Part shown: piece by piece, positions 1 to 6,985 of the stretch
Position numbering within the stretch: the stretch's first letter is position 1
How the letters are laid out: every line of letters begins with the position of its first letter
Assembly: GCA_016741945.1 (NCBI GenBank)
Contig: JACVCQ010000034.1
Span: forward strand, 1 to 12,129
Length of the DNA: 12,129 nucleotides
Reading direction: 5' to 3'
Origin: Chitinophagaceae bacterium
GTDB taxonomy: Bacteria > Bacteroidota > Bacteroidia > Chitinophagales > Chitinophagaceae
Notes under the pieces: generated by a model
What the model was told of the DNA's origin: nothing
Databases searched by the model: none
The model's input: only the letters and a program-made list of their open reading frames with translations
Position numbers and translations under genes: made by a program

Positions 1-797
1 AATGGAACCTGTGCTTCCCCTGCCATAGCTTTTGCCAGTAAGGTTTTGCCCGTACCCGGCGGTCCAACCAACAGTGCTCCTTTCGGTATCTTACCACCCA
101 GTGATGTATATTTTTTAGGATTTTTCAGAAAGTCAACAATCTCCATCACTTCTACTTTTGCCTCATCCAAACCTGCTACATCTGCAAAAGTGATATTCAC
201 TTTTGCACCCTTATCAAACAAAGTAGCTTTTGATTTACCTATGTTGAAAATACCTCCCGGACCGCCACCACTGGCAGGACCGCCCATCTTACGCATCAAA
301 AGAATCCATGCAACAATAATGATGAGCAGGGTAAACACAGTATTCAATAATGGGCCAAACCATTCCGGTGCTTTTACTACACGCATATCTACTTCAGCCA
401 CGTTATTGGCCTTACAGAAAGTGTCAAGCCTTTCTTCAAAAGCTTTCCAGTCTACCACTTCAAAAGCAAACAATGGAGTTCCCTTTACTTTATCCGCCGA
501 TAATCGTCCTTTGAATTGTTTTACGTAAAATTCTTTAGTGAGCCTGTCTGGTTTCACATACACATGCACCTGTTCTTTATTCTTCACCAAATCCAGTTTC
601 TGAACATCGCCGGGAAGCAATATCTCATTTCTGAATTGCTGCTCAGAAATTACTTTTAGTTCCGGCGAAAAGTTCATGACCTGAGCTAGAAGCAAAGCGA
701 TACCAATGATACCATATACCCAGTAAATATTGAATTTTGGCCCCTTACGTTGACCATCACCTTTTTCCATTTTCGATTGCTTGTTTTCCTGTGACAT
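1..797 (-). CDS. ftsH: ATP-dependent zinc metalloprotease FtsH, N-terminal part (3' end outside window)
   Basis: FtsH is a membrane-anchored AAA+ protease that extracts and degrades membrane and short-lived cytosolic proteins. The visible 265 codons hold a basic, hydrophilic N-terminus and a first membrane segment at about residues 24-42. A periplasmic domain follows to about 145, then a second membrane segment at about 147-168 (FGPLLNTVFTLLIIIVAWIL). A Gly-rich linker leads to the start of the AAA domain, with ADVAGLDEAK at about 205-214 and the Walker A motif GPPGTGKT at 245-252. Walker B, the SRH and the HEXXH zinc site lie beyond base 1. The start ATG at 797 was chosen because it precedes the charged tail; ATG at codon 10 is an alternative. 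It lies 58 bp downstream of rsfS on the same strand, so the two probably share an operon. I see nothing odd in the visible part. Confidence 0.97.
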   Translation of the reverse strand, partial: MSQENKQSKMEKGDGQRKGPKFNIYWVYGIIGIALLLAQVMNFSPELKVISEQQFRNEILLPGDVQKLDLVKNKEQVHVYVKPDRLTKEFYVKQFKGRLSADKVKGTPLFAFEVVDWKAFEERLDTFCKANNVAEVDMRVVKAPEWFGPLLNTVFTLLIIIVAWILLMRKMGGPASGGGPGGIFNIGKSKATLFDKGAKVNITFADVAGLDEAKVEVMEIVDFLKNPKKYTSLGGKIPKGALLVGPPGTGKTLLAKAMAGEAQVP

Positions 798-855
798 ATT
801 CCTCTCTATATTGACGATTCAGGATCTGATATATTCAGTAACCTGTAATTTTTAT

Positions 856-1257
856 TTATTCATGGATCTGCGAACCCGCATCACTCCACATTTCTTCTAA
901 TTTGTAAAATTTTCTGGCATCGGGATGCATTACGTGCACTACAATGTTTACATAATCAATTAGCACCCATTGTAATGCCTGTCTTCCCTCATGTTTATAC
1001 GGATGCTCATCACAACTTTTTTTCACTTCCTCTTCTACAGCGTCACAAATAGCACGTATTTGGGTAGTACTGGAAGCCTGACAAACAACAAAAAAATCAG
1101 CGGAGGCTTCCGGTATTTTTCTGAGATCAAGGCTAATGATATTTTCTCCCTTTTTATCCTGAATAGCCTTAATAATCGCCTTGAAAATTTTAGAATTTCT
1201 GGTAAGTCTTGATACCGAACTCTTTGCGCGGCTTTGTAAAACTGAAAGCGGTTCCAA
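856..1257 (-). CDS. rsfS: Ribosome silencing factor RsfS (Iojap/YbeB family)
   Basis: RsfS binds ribosomal protein L14 on the 50S subunit and blocks subunit joining, lowering translation when nutrients are scarce. The 133-residue product has the whole family core: KAIQDKKGENIISLDL at about 31-46, ADFFVVCQASSTTQIRAI at about 53-70, YKHEGRQALQWVLIDY at about 87-102 and VVHVMHPDARKFYKLEEMW at about 106-124. The first in-frame ATG is inside the core (MHPDA), so translation must begin at a rarer codon. TTG at 1257 gives the leader MEPLSVLQSRAK, and an in-frame stop lies shortly upstream, which makes this TTG the only reasonable choice. No Shine-Dalgarno sequence is visible, as is usual in Bacteroidota. 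It sits 58 bp upstream of ftsH and is divergent from birA. Confidence 0.95.
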   Translation of the reverse strand: MEPLSVLQSRAKSSVSRLTRNSKIFKAIIKAIQDKKGENIISLDLRKIPEASADFFVVCQASSTTQIRAICDAVEEEVKKSCDEHPYKHEGRQALQWVLIDYVNIVVHVMHPDARKFYKLEEMWSDAGSQIHE

Positions 1258-1341
1258 TAATAGCGTTGATTTAAATTAAACAATGATCCGGATCCTTTGA
1301 CCCTCTTTCTTGACACCCTGTTTGGTGTTGAACGATCGGCA

Positions 1342-1349
1342 TACCTTTG
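1342..1349 (+). promoter_or_regulatory. Putative birA promoter (-7 box)
   Basis: TACCTTTG at 1342-1349 matches the Bacteroidota -7 consensus TAnnTTTG. TTTG at 1321-1324 lies 17 bases upstream and can act as the -33 element. Transcription would start near 1355. That favours the birA start at 1382 over the upstream TTG at 1310, which would then lie before the transcript. This is a motif match only. Confidence 0.5.
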
Positions 1350-1381
1350 ACATCGGTAACTTCGTCAAAAATAGTAATTCT

Positions 1382-2152
1382 TTGCCATCAGACATCGTTA
1401 AAACACCAATCGGACAGCCGTTCGTGGAATTATCTGTCACGGATAGCACCAACATCTATGCCATGACCCATATTCAACACAATATGGCAACACATGGTTC
1501 AGTTTTTTTTGCATATCAACAACTGGCGGGTAAAGGACAACAGGGGAAGACCTGGGTAACTGAGGGGGGACAAAACATTATTTTTTCAGCTATTATTGAC
1601 CCAAATCCGTTGCTAGTAGGGCAACAATTCAGACTAAGTGTGGCCGTCGCATTAGCTTGTTATGACTTTTTCCGTAGGTATGCGGGTGATGAGACCTCTA
1701 TTAAATGGCCCAATGATATTTACTGGCGTGACAGAAAGGCAGGGGGTATTTTGATCGAAAATCAGATCCGGGGTCAACAATGGCATTGGGCAGTTGCGGG
1801 AATAGGTATTAATATCAATCAAACACAATTTGACCCAACCTTACTCAACCCCGTTTCCCTCAAACAAATCACCGGCAAAATTTTTGATCCGGTACAACTG
1901 GCCAAAGAACTCTGTACCTACCTTACCCAACGTATGCACCAACTATTCAACCACCCATTTTCAGCATTATTAGAAGAATACAATCGGTATTTGTTCAAAA
2001 GAAATGAAGTGGTACAATTCAAAAGACTCAACACCCGGTTCAACTGTACCATACTTGGCGTTAACGAGGTCGGAGAACTGCTGGTAAAAGACGGTCCGGC
2101 AGATCGTTTTGTGTTTGGAGAAGTGAGCTGGGGGTGGGAAACAGAGAAATAA
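1382..2152 (+). CDS. birA: Biotin--[acetyl-CoA-carboxylase] ligase (BirA catalytic type, no HTH domain)
   Basis: This enzyme makes biotinyl-5'-AMP and transfers biotin to the carrier lysine of acyl-CoA carboxylases in the cytosol. Numbered from TTG 1382 (256 residues), the motifs run in family order. DSTN lies near 21-24 and the biotin/ATP loop GKGQQGKTW at 50-58 (E. coli GRGRRGRKW). KWPND is at 108-112, the active-site lysine is in DRKAGGILIE (K119), and GIGININ is at 140-146. A C-terminal SH3-like domain (VVQFKRL to GEVSWGWE) ends the protein. The DNA-binding N-terminal domain of E. coli BirA is absent, so this is a ligase only. No ATG exists before the core. TTG 1382 fits the promoter position, while TTG 1310 would add 24 unlikely residues. 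It is divergent from rsfS and followed by selD on the same strand. Confidence 0.94.
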   Translation: MPSDIVKTPIGQPFVELSVTDSTNIYAMTHIQHNMATHGSVFFAYQQLAGKGQQGKTWVTEGGQNIIFSAIIDPNPLLVGQQFRLSVAVALACYDFFRRYAGDETSIKWPNDIYWRDRKAGGILIENQIRGQQWHWAVAGIGININQTQFDPTLLNPVSLKQITGKIFDPVQLAKELCTYLTQRMHQLFNHPFSALLEEYNRYLFKRNEVVQFKRLNTRFNCTILGVNEVGELLVKDGPADRFVFGEVSWGWETEK

Positions 2153-2214
2153 GAAATAAGAAATAGGAAACAAGGAACAGAGGAAGTGGAAAAACTTTCT
2201 TATTTCTCTGTTTC
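2138..2214. repeat. Inverted repeat of GAAATAAG-type words between birA and selD
   Basis: A perfect 16-base arm, GAAACAGAGAAATAAG (2138-2153), contains the birA stop codon. It is matched by CTTATTTCTCTGTTTC at 2199-2214. The 45 bases between are mostly further copies of the same purine-rich words (AAGAAATAAG, AAATAGGAAAC, AGGAACAG). The RNA would form a long AU-rich stem. It could attenuate transcription between birA and selD or be a terminator, but a U-run directly after the stem is not clear. Confidence 0.7.
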
Positions 2215-2263
2215 TTATTTCTTACTTATCTCTCCTCGTAACTTGCACCCTAATCAACTCCTT

Positions 2264-3319
2264 ATGACTTCTTCTATTCGTCTTACACAGTTTTCGCATG
2301 GTGCAGGATGTGGTTGTAAAATCGCTCCAGCAGTTTTGGATACGATTTTGAAATCTGATCAGCCGGCTACTTTATTCCCACAATTATTGGTAGGTAATGC
2401 CAGCAAGGATGATGCTGCTGCGTATGATCTTGGTAATGATCAAGTACTGATTAGTACGACCGATTTTTTTATGCCGATTGTAGATGACGCTTTTGCTTTC
2501 GGAAAAATTGCCGGCGCCAATGCTATCAGTGATGTGTATGCTATGGGTGGACAGCCTATTCTCGCCATCGCTATTCTCGGGTGGCCGGTTGACAAATTAC
2601 CTGCTGAACTTGCGCAACAAGTAATTGAAGGAGCGCGTGTAGTTTGTGCGGAAGCAGGTATTCCGCTGGCCGGCGGTCATAGTATCGATTCTCCTGAACC
2701 TATTTTTGGATTAGCCGTCAATGGACTTGTTTATAAAGAACACCTCAAACAAAACAATACCGCCCAGGAAGGAGATTGGTTATTACTCACCAAACCACTG
2801 GGTGTAGGTATTTTATCTACCGCACAAAAAAAAGAGTTATTGAGTAATGATGATCAACAAGTTTTATTGCAACAATTGATGCAGTTGAATAAAGTAGGTA
2901 ATGAACTCGGAAAAATCAATGGAGTACATGCGATGACAGATGTGACCGGTTTTGGCTTACTCGGACATTTATTGGAAGTAGCCGAAGGTAGTGGGCTGTC
3001 TGCTGAACTCTATTATTCAAAAGTGCCGGTGATCGATGCTGCAAAAATCTATCTCGCACAAAGGATTGTTCCGGATGCTACTTATCGTAACTGGAACAGC
3101 TATAGTGGCAAAACCGGTTTTGGAACCGGTGTGAATGTGATGGAAGCTTTCAATATCCTTCCCGATCCGCAAACCAATGGCGGACTCCTCATTGCCGTTG
3201 CACCGGATGCATTGGAGCAAGTACAAACTACATTGCGTGAAAATGGACTTGAAAATTTTATCGAGCCCATCGGTAAGATGATCGAAAAGGCTGAAAAGAC
3301 GATCACGGTGGTTGCTTGA
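2264..3319 (+). CDS. selD: Selenide, water dikinase (selenophosphate synthase)
   Basis: SelD makes monoselenophosphate from selenide and ATP. This is the selenium donor for selenocysteine tRNA and for 2-selenouridine in tRNA (MnmH/SelU). The 351-residue product has the family's usual length. The N-terminal glycine-rich motif SHGAGCGCKIAP at 11-22 contains the catalytic Cys16 and Lys19 (E. coli Cys17 and Lys20). It is a cysteine version, not a selenocysteine one. Further family motifs are STTDFFMPIVDD, FGKIAGANAISDVYAMGG, GGHSID, TKPLGVGI, AMTDVTGFGLLGHL and DPQTNGGLL. The reading frame stays open upstream to 2186, but those codons fall in the low-complexity inverted repeat, so I use ATG 2264. 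No selA, selB or mnmH is visible here, so which selenium pathway it serves cannot be told from the window. Confidence 0.96.
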   Translation: MTSSIRLTQFSHGAGCGCKIAPAVLDTILKSDQPATLFPQLLVGNASKDDAAAYDLGNDQVLISTTDFFMPIVDDAFAFGKIAGANAISDVYAMGGQPILAIAILGWPVDKLPAELAQQVIEGARVVCAEAGIPLAGGHSIDSPEPIFGLAVNGLVYKEHLKQNNTAQEGDWLLLTKPLGVGILSTAQKKELLSNDDQQVLLQQLMQLNKVGNELGKINGVHAMTDVTGFGLLGHLLEVAEGSGLSAELYYSKVPVIDAAKIYLAQRIVPDATYRNWNSYSGKTGFGTGVNVMEAFNILPDPQTNGGLLIAVAPDALEQVQTTLRENGLENFIEPIGKMIEKAEKTITVVA

Positions 3320-3328
3320 TTTTTTAAC

Positions 3329-3419
3329 GCGAAGGATGGAACACGGATTTTCATGATTTTCATGATGTACGCAGATAGATAATCATGATAAATCATGAAA
3401 ATCTGCGTTCCATATCGCT
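3329..3419. terminator. Long imperfect inverted repeat between convergent selD and the CtlX-like gene
   Basis: The left arm starts near 3338 (GGAACACGGATTTTCATGAT and a further TTTCATGAT, to 3366). It pairs with the right arm at 3381-3411 (ATCATGATAAATCATGAAAA, then TCTGCGTTCC). Weaker pairing of GCGA/TCGC extends it to about 3329-3419. It fills the whole gap between two convergent genes, so a two-way terminator is the simplest reading. The word TCATGAT recurs inside both arms. Confidence 0.65.
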
Positions 3420-4265
3420 TTACGCAACAGGAATAAAAACTGGTGTAATAATAGAACTTACGCTAGCGCTACCCACTTGTTCTATACTATTCATAGGAAT
3501 TGTAACAATAGTAGCAGATGCTGTAATAGCTTCATGCTGTTCCGCTGTTAATTCAGTTGTTTCTGAAAGAAATAAAAAAGTTTCTCCTTTGGCATTCTTA
3601 CAACAAAATGCATTCCCCATAAAGGCTTCCAACTGATCATGCGAGAAAGGGATAATGCGATAGCCCGTTGATAACAACAATTGTTTCACTGCCATCAGAT
3701 CCATGTCATCGGCAAATGCTTCTTCACATAACAACGCGAAATCAGAACCTAAGCATAACATCCGATTGGTATGCAACAAAAACTTTCCAGAAGTATCAGT
3801 AGCATAAAAAGCAATGGCTTTGTACTGATGTGCTGCTGCAAACTTCTCCAGCATTGCCGTATGCGTTCTTTGTGATAAGCAAGCGTAGATGAGTTTGTGT
3901 TCATGATCCATCACCATGCTGGCAGTGCCTTCAAGAAAAAAACCATCTACTTCAAACTCACTCCAGTCTTCGATATCATTGATGAGAAAATATTTGCGCA
4001 AGTATTCAAGAATATCATCCCTTTTTTCCTGTCTTCGATCTCTGCGATACATAGGCAAAACTGCTACCGTTCCATCAGGTAAAGTTGTTAGCCAGCAAGA
4101 AGGGAAAATTGCATCGATAGAACTATCAATGTCCTGCTCAAATACAACAGTTTGTATACCATGCTTGTTAAATGCAGCATGTAAAGCATCAAAATTTTGC
4201 AACAATATACCGTTAGCAGTGTCTGCCGGACGAATCATCAATACTAAATCAGCGAGGGAAGCCAT
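3420..4265 (-). CDS. CtlX/arginine deiminase-related protein lacking the catalytic cysteine
   Basis: The 281-residue product belongs to the guanidine-modifying (arginine deiminase/amidinotransferase) fold, near the citrulline-hydrolase CtlX group. Family landmarks are VLMIRPAD (8-15), the DGTVAVLPMYRRDRRQEKRDDIL block (64-86), FLEGTASMVMDHEHKLIYAC (110-129), LLHTNRML (163-170) with the catalytic-type His165, and IIPFSHDQLEAFMGN (204-218). Three key places have changed. The usual IFPNNW is IFPSCW (53-58). The usual GGGSARC near the C-terminus reads GSASVSS, putting Ser271 where the nucleophilic Cys should be. A block of about 20 residues that usually follows MIRP is missing. It is therefore probably a pseudoenzyme or has a different chemistry. 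ATG 4265 lies one base after the dehydratase stop, implying translational coupling. The upstream in-frame codon at 4307 would overlap that gene. Confidence 0.8.
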   Translation of the reverse strand: MASLADLVLMIRPADTANGILLQNFDALHAAFNKHGIQTVVFEQDIDSSIDAIFPSCWLTTLPDGTVAVLPMYRRDRRQEKRDDILEYLRKYFLINDIEDWSEFEVDGFFLEGTASMVMDHEHKLIYACLSQRTHTAMLEKFAAAHQYKAIAFYATDTSGKFLLHTNRMLCLGSDFALLCEEAFADDMDLMAVKQLLLSTGYRIIPFSHDQLEAFMGNAFCCKNAKGETFLFLSETTELTAEQHEAITASATIVTIPMNSIEQVGSASVSSIITPVFIPVA

Positions 4266-4266
4266 A

Positions 4267-4497
4267 TCAACACAGTTTATCGATTCGTTGCGCAAGTTTG
4301 TGATCAAGATCTGTTACAATATCACCGGCATCATGTGTACTTAACCATATTTCTACAGTGTTCCAAACATTGCTCCAATATGGATGGTGGTTCATCTTCT
4401 CAGCTTCAATAGCAACCCTTGTCATAAAAGCAAAAGCCTCAGAAAAATTCTGAAACTGAAATTTCTTATACAGTTTATTATTTTCTTCTATCCACAT
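4267..4497 (-). CDS. Pterin-4a-carbinolamine dehydratase, short form
   Basis: These enzymes dehydrate 4a-hydroxytetrahydropterin, the by-product of aromatic amino acid hydroxylases, to recycle the pterin cofactor. The 76-residue product carries the whole active-site block. EKMNHHPYWSNVWNTVEIWL supplies the paired histidines and the following STHDAGDIVTDLD supplies the third histidine and acidic end. The N-terminus is about 20 residues shorter than the usual family length. ATG 4497 (MWIEENNKLYKKF) is preferred. The frame is open further upstream to 4560, but that stretch is the AT-rich inverted repeat. It is followed after one base by the CtlX-like gene. No aromatic amino acid hydroxylase is visible nearby, so the pterin substrate source is unknown. 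Confidence 0.9.
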   Translation of the reverse strand: MWIEENNKLYKKFQFQNFSEAFAFMTRVAIEAEKMNHHPYWSNVWNTVEIWLSTHDAGDIVTDLDHKLAQRIDKLC

Positions 4498-4508
4498 GGT
4501 AAAATGAA

Positions 4509-4580
4509 TTTTGAATGATGAATATTGAATCATGAAGTGAATGCGTTCGAAATTCGTCATTCAATATTCATGATTCATAA
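4509..4580. repeat. Inverted repeat of GAATATTGAATCATGA-type words
   Basis: Bases 4509-4538 pair with 4551-4580 at about 25 of 30 positions; the shared core is ATGAATATTGAAT. The spacer of 12 bases contains TTCGAA. It fills the gap between the IPExxxVDY gene and the dehydratase gene, both on the minus strand, so it may be an attenuator or terminator or an RNA-processing stem. Confidence 0.65.
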
Positions 4581-4581
4581 T

Positions 4582-5025
4582 TTAAAAGACCATATTCCCT
4601 TTGTTCTTGATCTGTTCATTAGTGAGTTCTGCTACTAGCTGTACACCTGCCAAATTTTTGACAGATTGTTTAATCCAGTTACACTTCGCATCATCTACAA
4701 AATCACCTTTCATCAACCATAGAAAATCCATGTGCTTAAACTCGGGTAACAAATATTCTCCATCAAACTGATTATGGTACAAATAATGTACTAAAAAGCT
4801 ATTAGGCTCTTTTGATTCATAAATACTGAAATAATAACTCCGCTCTTTTCTCCGCAAATGAATTTCATAAGCAGGATTCAATCTAAACGTGTATCCCAGT
4901 AAGTTATTCAACTGCAAACAAAACTGATAATTCTTCACCGGCGCCGTTATACCCAATAAACGCGTATCATCGAAAAAATCTTCATTGAGCTCCTCAATGT
5001 TCAGTCTTAGTTTAGTGGTGGCCAT
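4582..5025 (-). CDS. IPExxxVDY family protein
   Basis: A small cytosolic protein of 147 residues with no signal peptide or membrane segment. I assign it to the IPExxxVDY family, a Bacteroidota-restricted group of unknown function, because it shows the signature as LPEFKHMDF at 93-101. The family-like N-terminus is LRLNIEELNEDFFDDTRLLGI, and CLQLNNLLGYTFRL follows. ATG 5025 (MATTKLRL) is preferred; the frame is open to 5094, but those codons are repeats of the word TGAATTGTGAATT/AGTGAGTAG and are not protein-like. It lies 117 bp downstream of the M28 peptidase gene, separated by another inverted repeat. No biochemical role can be inferred from the sequence. Confidence 0.8.
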   Translation of the reverse strand: MATTKLRLNIEELNEDFFDDTRLLGITAPVKNYQFCLQLNNLLGYTFRLNPAYEIHLRRKERSYYFSIYESKEPNSFLVHYLYHNQFDGEYLLPEFKHMDFLWLMKGDFVDDAKCNWIKQSVKNLAGVQLVAELTNEQIKNKGNMVF

Positions 5026-5055
5026 TTTTGTGAATTGTGAATTATCAAAAGTGAA

Positions 5056-5141
5056 TAGTGAGTAGTCAGTACTGAGTAAGGAGTAATGAATCACAGTTTA
5101 TATATTTCTCAATCTCATTGCTCACTACTCACTACTCACTA
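5056..5141. repeat. Inverted repeat of GTGAGTAGTGAG-type words
   Basis: Bases 5056-5083 (TAGTGAGTAGTCAGTACTGA and on) pair with 5114-5141, which is built from tandem CTCACTA units; most of the 28 positions match. It occupies the gap between the M28 peptidase stop and the IPExxxVDY start. The left arm is flanked by tandem GTGAATT units at 5029-5044. The two arms are degenerate tandem repeats of the same 7-base word in opposite orientation. Confidence 0.65.
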
Positions 5142-5142
5142 A

Positions 5143-6786
5143 CTACAGTTCCACTTCAAATACTTTCTCTTCACTCCCTCTCTTTATCCGCAACTGTGTT
5201 TTATCTCCTTTGTTAAATTTACCCAATGCTTGCATATAACTCATCACATCTACGAACTTAAATTCTCCGAGTTGCAATAAGATATCACCTGCCTGCAAAC
5301 CCAGTTTCTCTGCTAATTTACCCGGACTTACACCATCTATACGCATACCGGTACCGGAATAGCCATAATCAGGGATAACTCCCAGACTTACGGTGAAGCG
5401 GCGTGTTTGTCCCATTTGAGGCTCAGTGGTTTTGGCGAAACTTAGTTTGCCTTTTGTATCTGTACGGATGATGAGTTCATAGATGAGTTTAACAATGTCT
5501 TTCTGTGCATCGTAATTGATCTTGTCTGCATCATCACTGATCTTGTGATAATCCGGATGACTTCCTGTAAAAAAGAACTGTACCGGAATATTAGCACGAT
5601 AAAAACTCGCATGATCACTCGGGCCACTACCCGTACTATCAAACTTTACAATCAGGTTTGAACTCAATCCCTTCCATACATCACCCCAAACCGGAGAAGT
5701 ACCATAACCGCCTACCGTGAGTTTATGCGAAGTATCATATCGTCCTACCATATCCATGTTGATCATATAGTTGGGTGTAATCTTTACTGTAGGATTTTCC
5801 AGCCAATATTTACTCCCTAACAAGCCTAACTCTTCACCGGAAAAATGAATAAAGAGGTAATTGTTATTTGTTGGTGCTTTTGTTTTTAACATACGAGCCA
5901 GTTCCAGCAATGCTGCAGTACCACTGGCATTATCATCAGCGCCGTTATGAATGGCGTGGAATGTATCTAAGGCTGATTTATCCTCGCCATATCCCAGGTG
6001 ATCATAATGTGCACCGATGATAACTGTATTAGCTGCATTATTATTTAAAAACGCAATTACATTTCTGGCTTTTCGCTTTTTTTCTGACAAAGAAACATTC
6101 ACACTAATGGCATAACTCGCAGATTCATCAGCAAAACATTTCTTGATACCTTCTTTAGTAATATAGATAACCGGAATCGACAATAAAGCAGCAGTATCAT
6201 TTTTATTGAACTGAATATTGTCAACTCGATTGGAGCTGTTGTACACAAATAAAGCGGTAGCGCCTTTGCTGGCAGCATGCGCTGCTTGTTGTTTGATCGT
6301 ATTTTCTATATCAAAATGTGGGTTATTCTGATTGTCATCTAATGCATCTTGTAAATCGAAAAACCAGGGTTGTCCCTTTTCGGTAAGCGCTATTGCAGGT
6401 TTCCCTTGAGCAGAATTATTGGCACTGTACGATAGTGGAAAATAGTCTTTTCGAATGGTAAGTGTTTGGTCTTCTACTACCAAATGAGTAGCCGCATCCA
6501 TCTGTTTGCCTTCTTTGATTTCAAATTCCTGGATGTACCCGTTCGTGCCTTTGGCTTCTATACCCATTTGCTGGTATTGCTGAACAAGGTATTGCATCGC
6601 CAATTCCTCACCTTTGCTCCCCGTTAAACGACCTTCAAGTTGATCATCAGCCAGGTATTGTACATGTTTTTTAAGAGAAGCCACTAAAGTGGCATTGGCT
6701 TTTTCTTCGGCAATTCTCTTTTTACGTTTACTCTGAGACCAGGAAAAAACAGGAACCAATAACAATAACAATAGGATTTTCTTCAT
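5143..6786 (-). CDS. Secreted M28-family zinc aminopeptidase with PA insert and C-terminal PDZ domain
   Basis: The 547-residue protein starts with a signal peptide (MKKILLLLLLVPVFSWSQS), so it acts in the periplasm or outside the cell. The M28 domain has a complete co-catalytic zinc site: GAHYDHLG (His260), HNGADDNASG (Asp284), HFSGEELGLLGS (catalytic Glu318, metal Glu319), NMDMVG (Asp345) and PDYHKISDD (His414). A protease-associated-like insert lies at about 115-235, with ATALFVYNSS and LSIPVIYIT. A PDZ domain at about 465-547 contains MRIDGVSPGKLAEKLGLQAGDILLQLG, typical of Bacteroidota M28 proteins. It presumably trims peptides from imported or envelope proteins; the exact substrate is not visible. 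It is divergent from the arsR operon and first in a minus-strand gene run. Confidence 0.95.
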   Translation of the reverse strand: MKKILLLLLLVPVFSWSQSKRKKRIAEEKANATLVASLKKHVQYLADDQLEGRLTGSKGEELAMQYLVQQYQQMGIEAKGTNGYIQEFEIKEGKQMDAATHLVVEDQTLTIRKDYFPLSYSANNSAQGKPAIALTEKGQPWFFDLQDALDDNQNNPHFDIENTIKQQAAHAASKGATALFVYNSSNRVDNIQFNKNDTAALLSIPVIYITKEGIKKCFADESASYAISVNVSLSEKKRKARNVIAFLNNNAANTVIIGAHYDHLGYGEDKSALDTFHAIHNGADDNASGTAALLELARMLKTKAPTNNNYLFIHFSGEELGLLGSKYWLENPTVKITPNYMINMDMVGRYDTSHKLTVGGYGTSPVWGDVWKGLSSNLIVKFDSTGSGPSDHASFYRANIPVQFFFTGSHPDYHKISDDADKINYDAQKDIVKLIYELIIRTDTKGKLSFAKTTEPQMGQTRRFTVSLGVIPDYGYSGTGMRIDGVSPGKLAEKLGLQAGDILLQLGEFKFVDVMSYMQALGKFNKGDKTQLRIKRGSEEKVFEVEL

Positions 6787-6805
6787 AACAGATGCTTAGC
6801 TGATA

Positions 6806-6813
6806 CAAAAGTA
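6806..6813 (-). promoter_or_regulatory. Putative M28 peptidase promoter (-7 box)
   Basis: On the minus strand TACTTTTG (6813 down to 6806) matches TAnnTTTG and lies 19 bases before the ATG at 6786. No convincing TTG is present at the usual -33 distance, so the assignment rests on one box. Confidence 0.35.
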
Positions 6814-6923
6814 CGTTGAGGAATAGAAGTATGGAGGGTAAAAGAATATTTTATGATGAAAATATTTCAGTAAAGCTTTGAAACTACCACTCAGAAATAA
6901 TTTTATCAAAATCAATAATAAAT

Positions 6924-6955
6924 TTTGAGAAACCAAATGGTTGCATATATATTTG
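6924..6955 (+). promoter_or_regulatory. Promoter of the arsR-SRPBCC/VOC-doxX operon
   Basis: TTTG at 6924-6927 and TATATTTG at 6948-6955 are separated by 20 bases. This is a full match to the Bacteroidota consensus TTTG-N(19-21)-TAnnTTTG. Transcription should start near 6961, giving a leader of about 25 bases to the ATG at 6986. The -7 box lies inside the operator-like repeat. Confidence 0.75.
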
Positions 6956-6960
6956 CAACC
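6939..6960. promoter_or_regulatory. Operator-like inverted repeat overlapping the arsR promoter
   Basis: GGTTGCA (6939-6945) and TGCAACC (6954-6960) form a perfect 7-base inverted repeat around an 8-base AT core, 22 bp in all. It covers the -7 box, so a bound dimer would block polymerase. A second shorter palindrome, AACCA-AA-TGGTT (6931-6942), overlaps its left edge in the -33/-7 spacer. The natural ligand is the ArsR-type product encoded just downstream. Confidence 0.65.
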
Positions 6961-6985
6961 GAACAGTTTCATAAATAATGATACG

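Noticed and set aside
46..528. Plus-strand open frame of 160 codons
   Set aside because: It is antisense to ftsH, whose minus-strand translation has full FtsH motifs; the plus-strand product looks like no family.
1310..1381. Longer BirA starting at TTG 1310
   Set aside because: The predicted promoter box (1342-1349) lies inside this stretch, and the extra residues do not resemble the family.
2186..2263. N-terminal extension of SelD from ATG 2186
   Set aside because: These codons fall in the simple-word inverted repeat, and SelD of normal length begins at ATG 2264.
3916..4344. Plus-strand frame of 142 codons opposite the CtlX-like gene
   Set aside because: It is antisense to the better supported minus-strand genes and has no recognisable motif.
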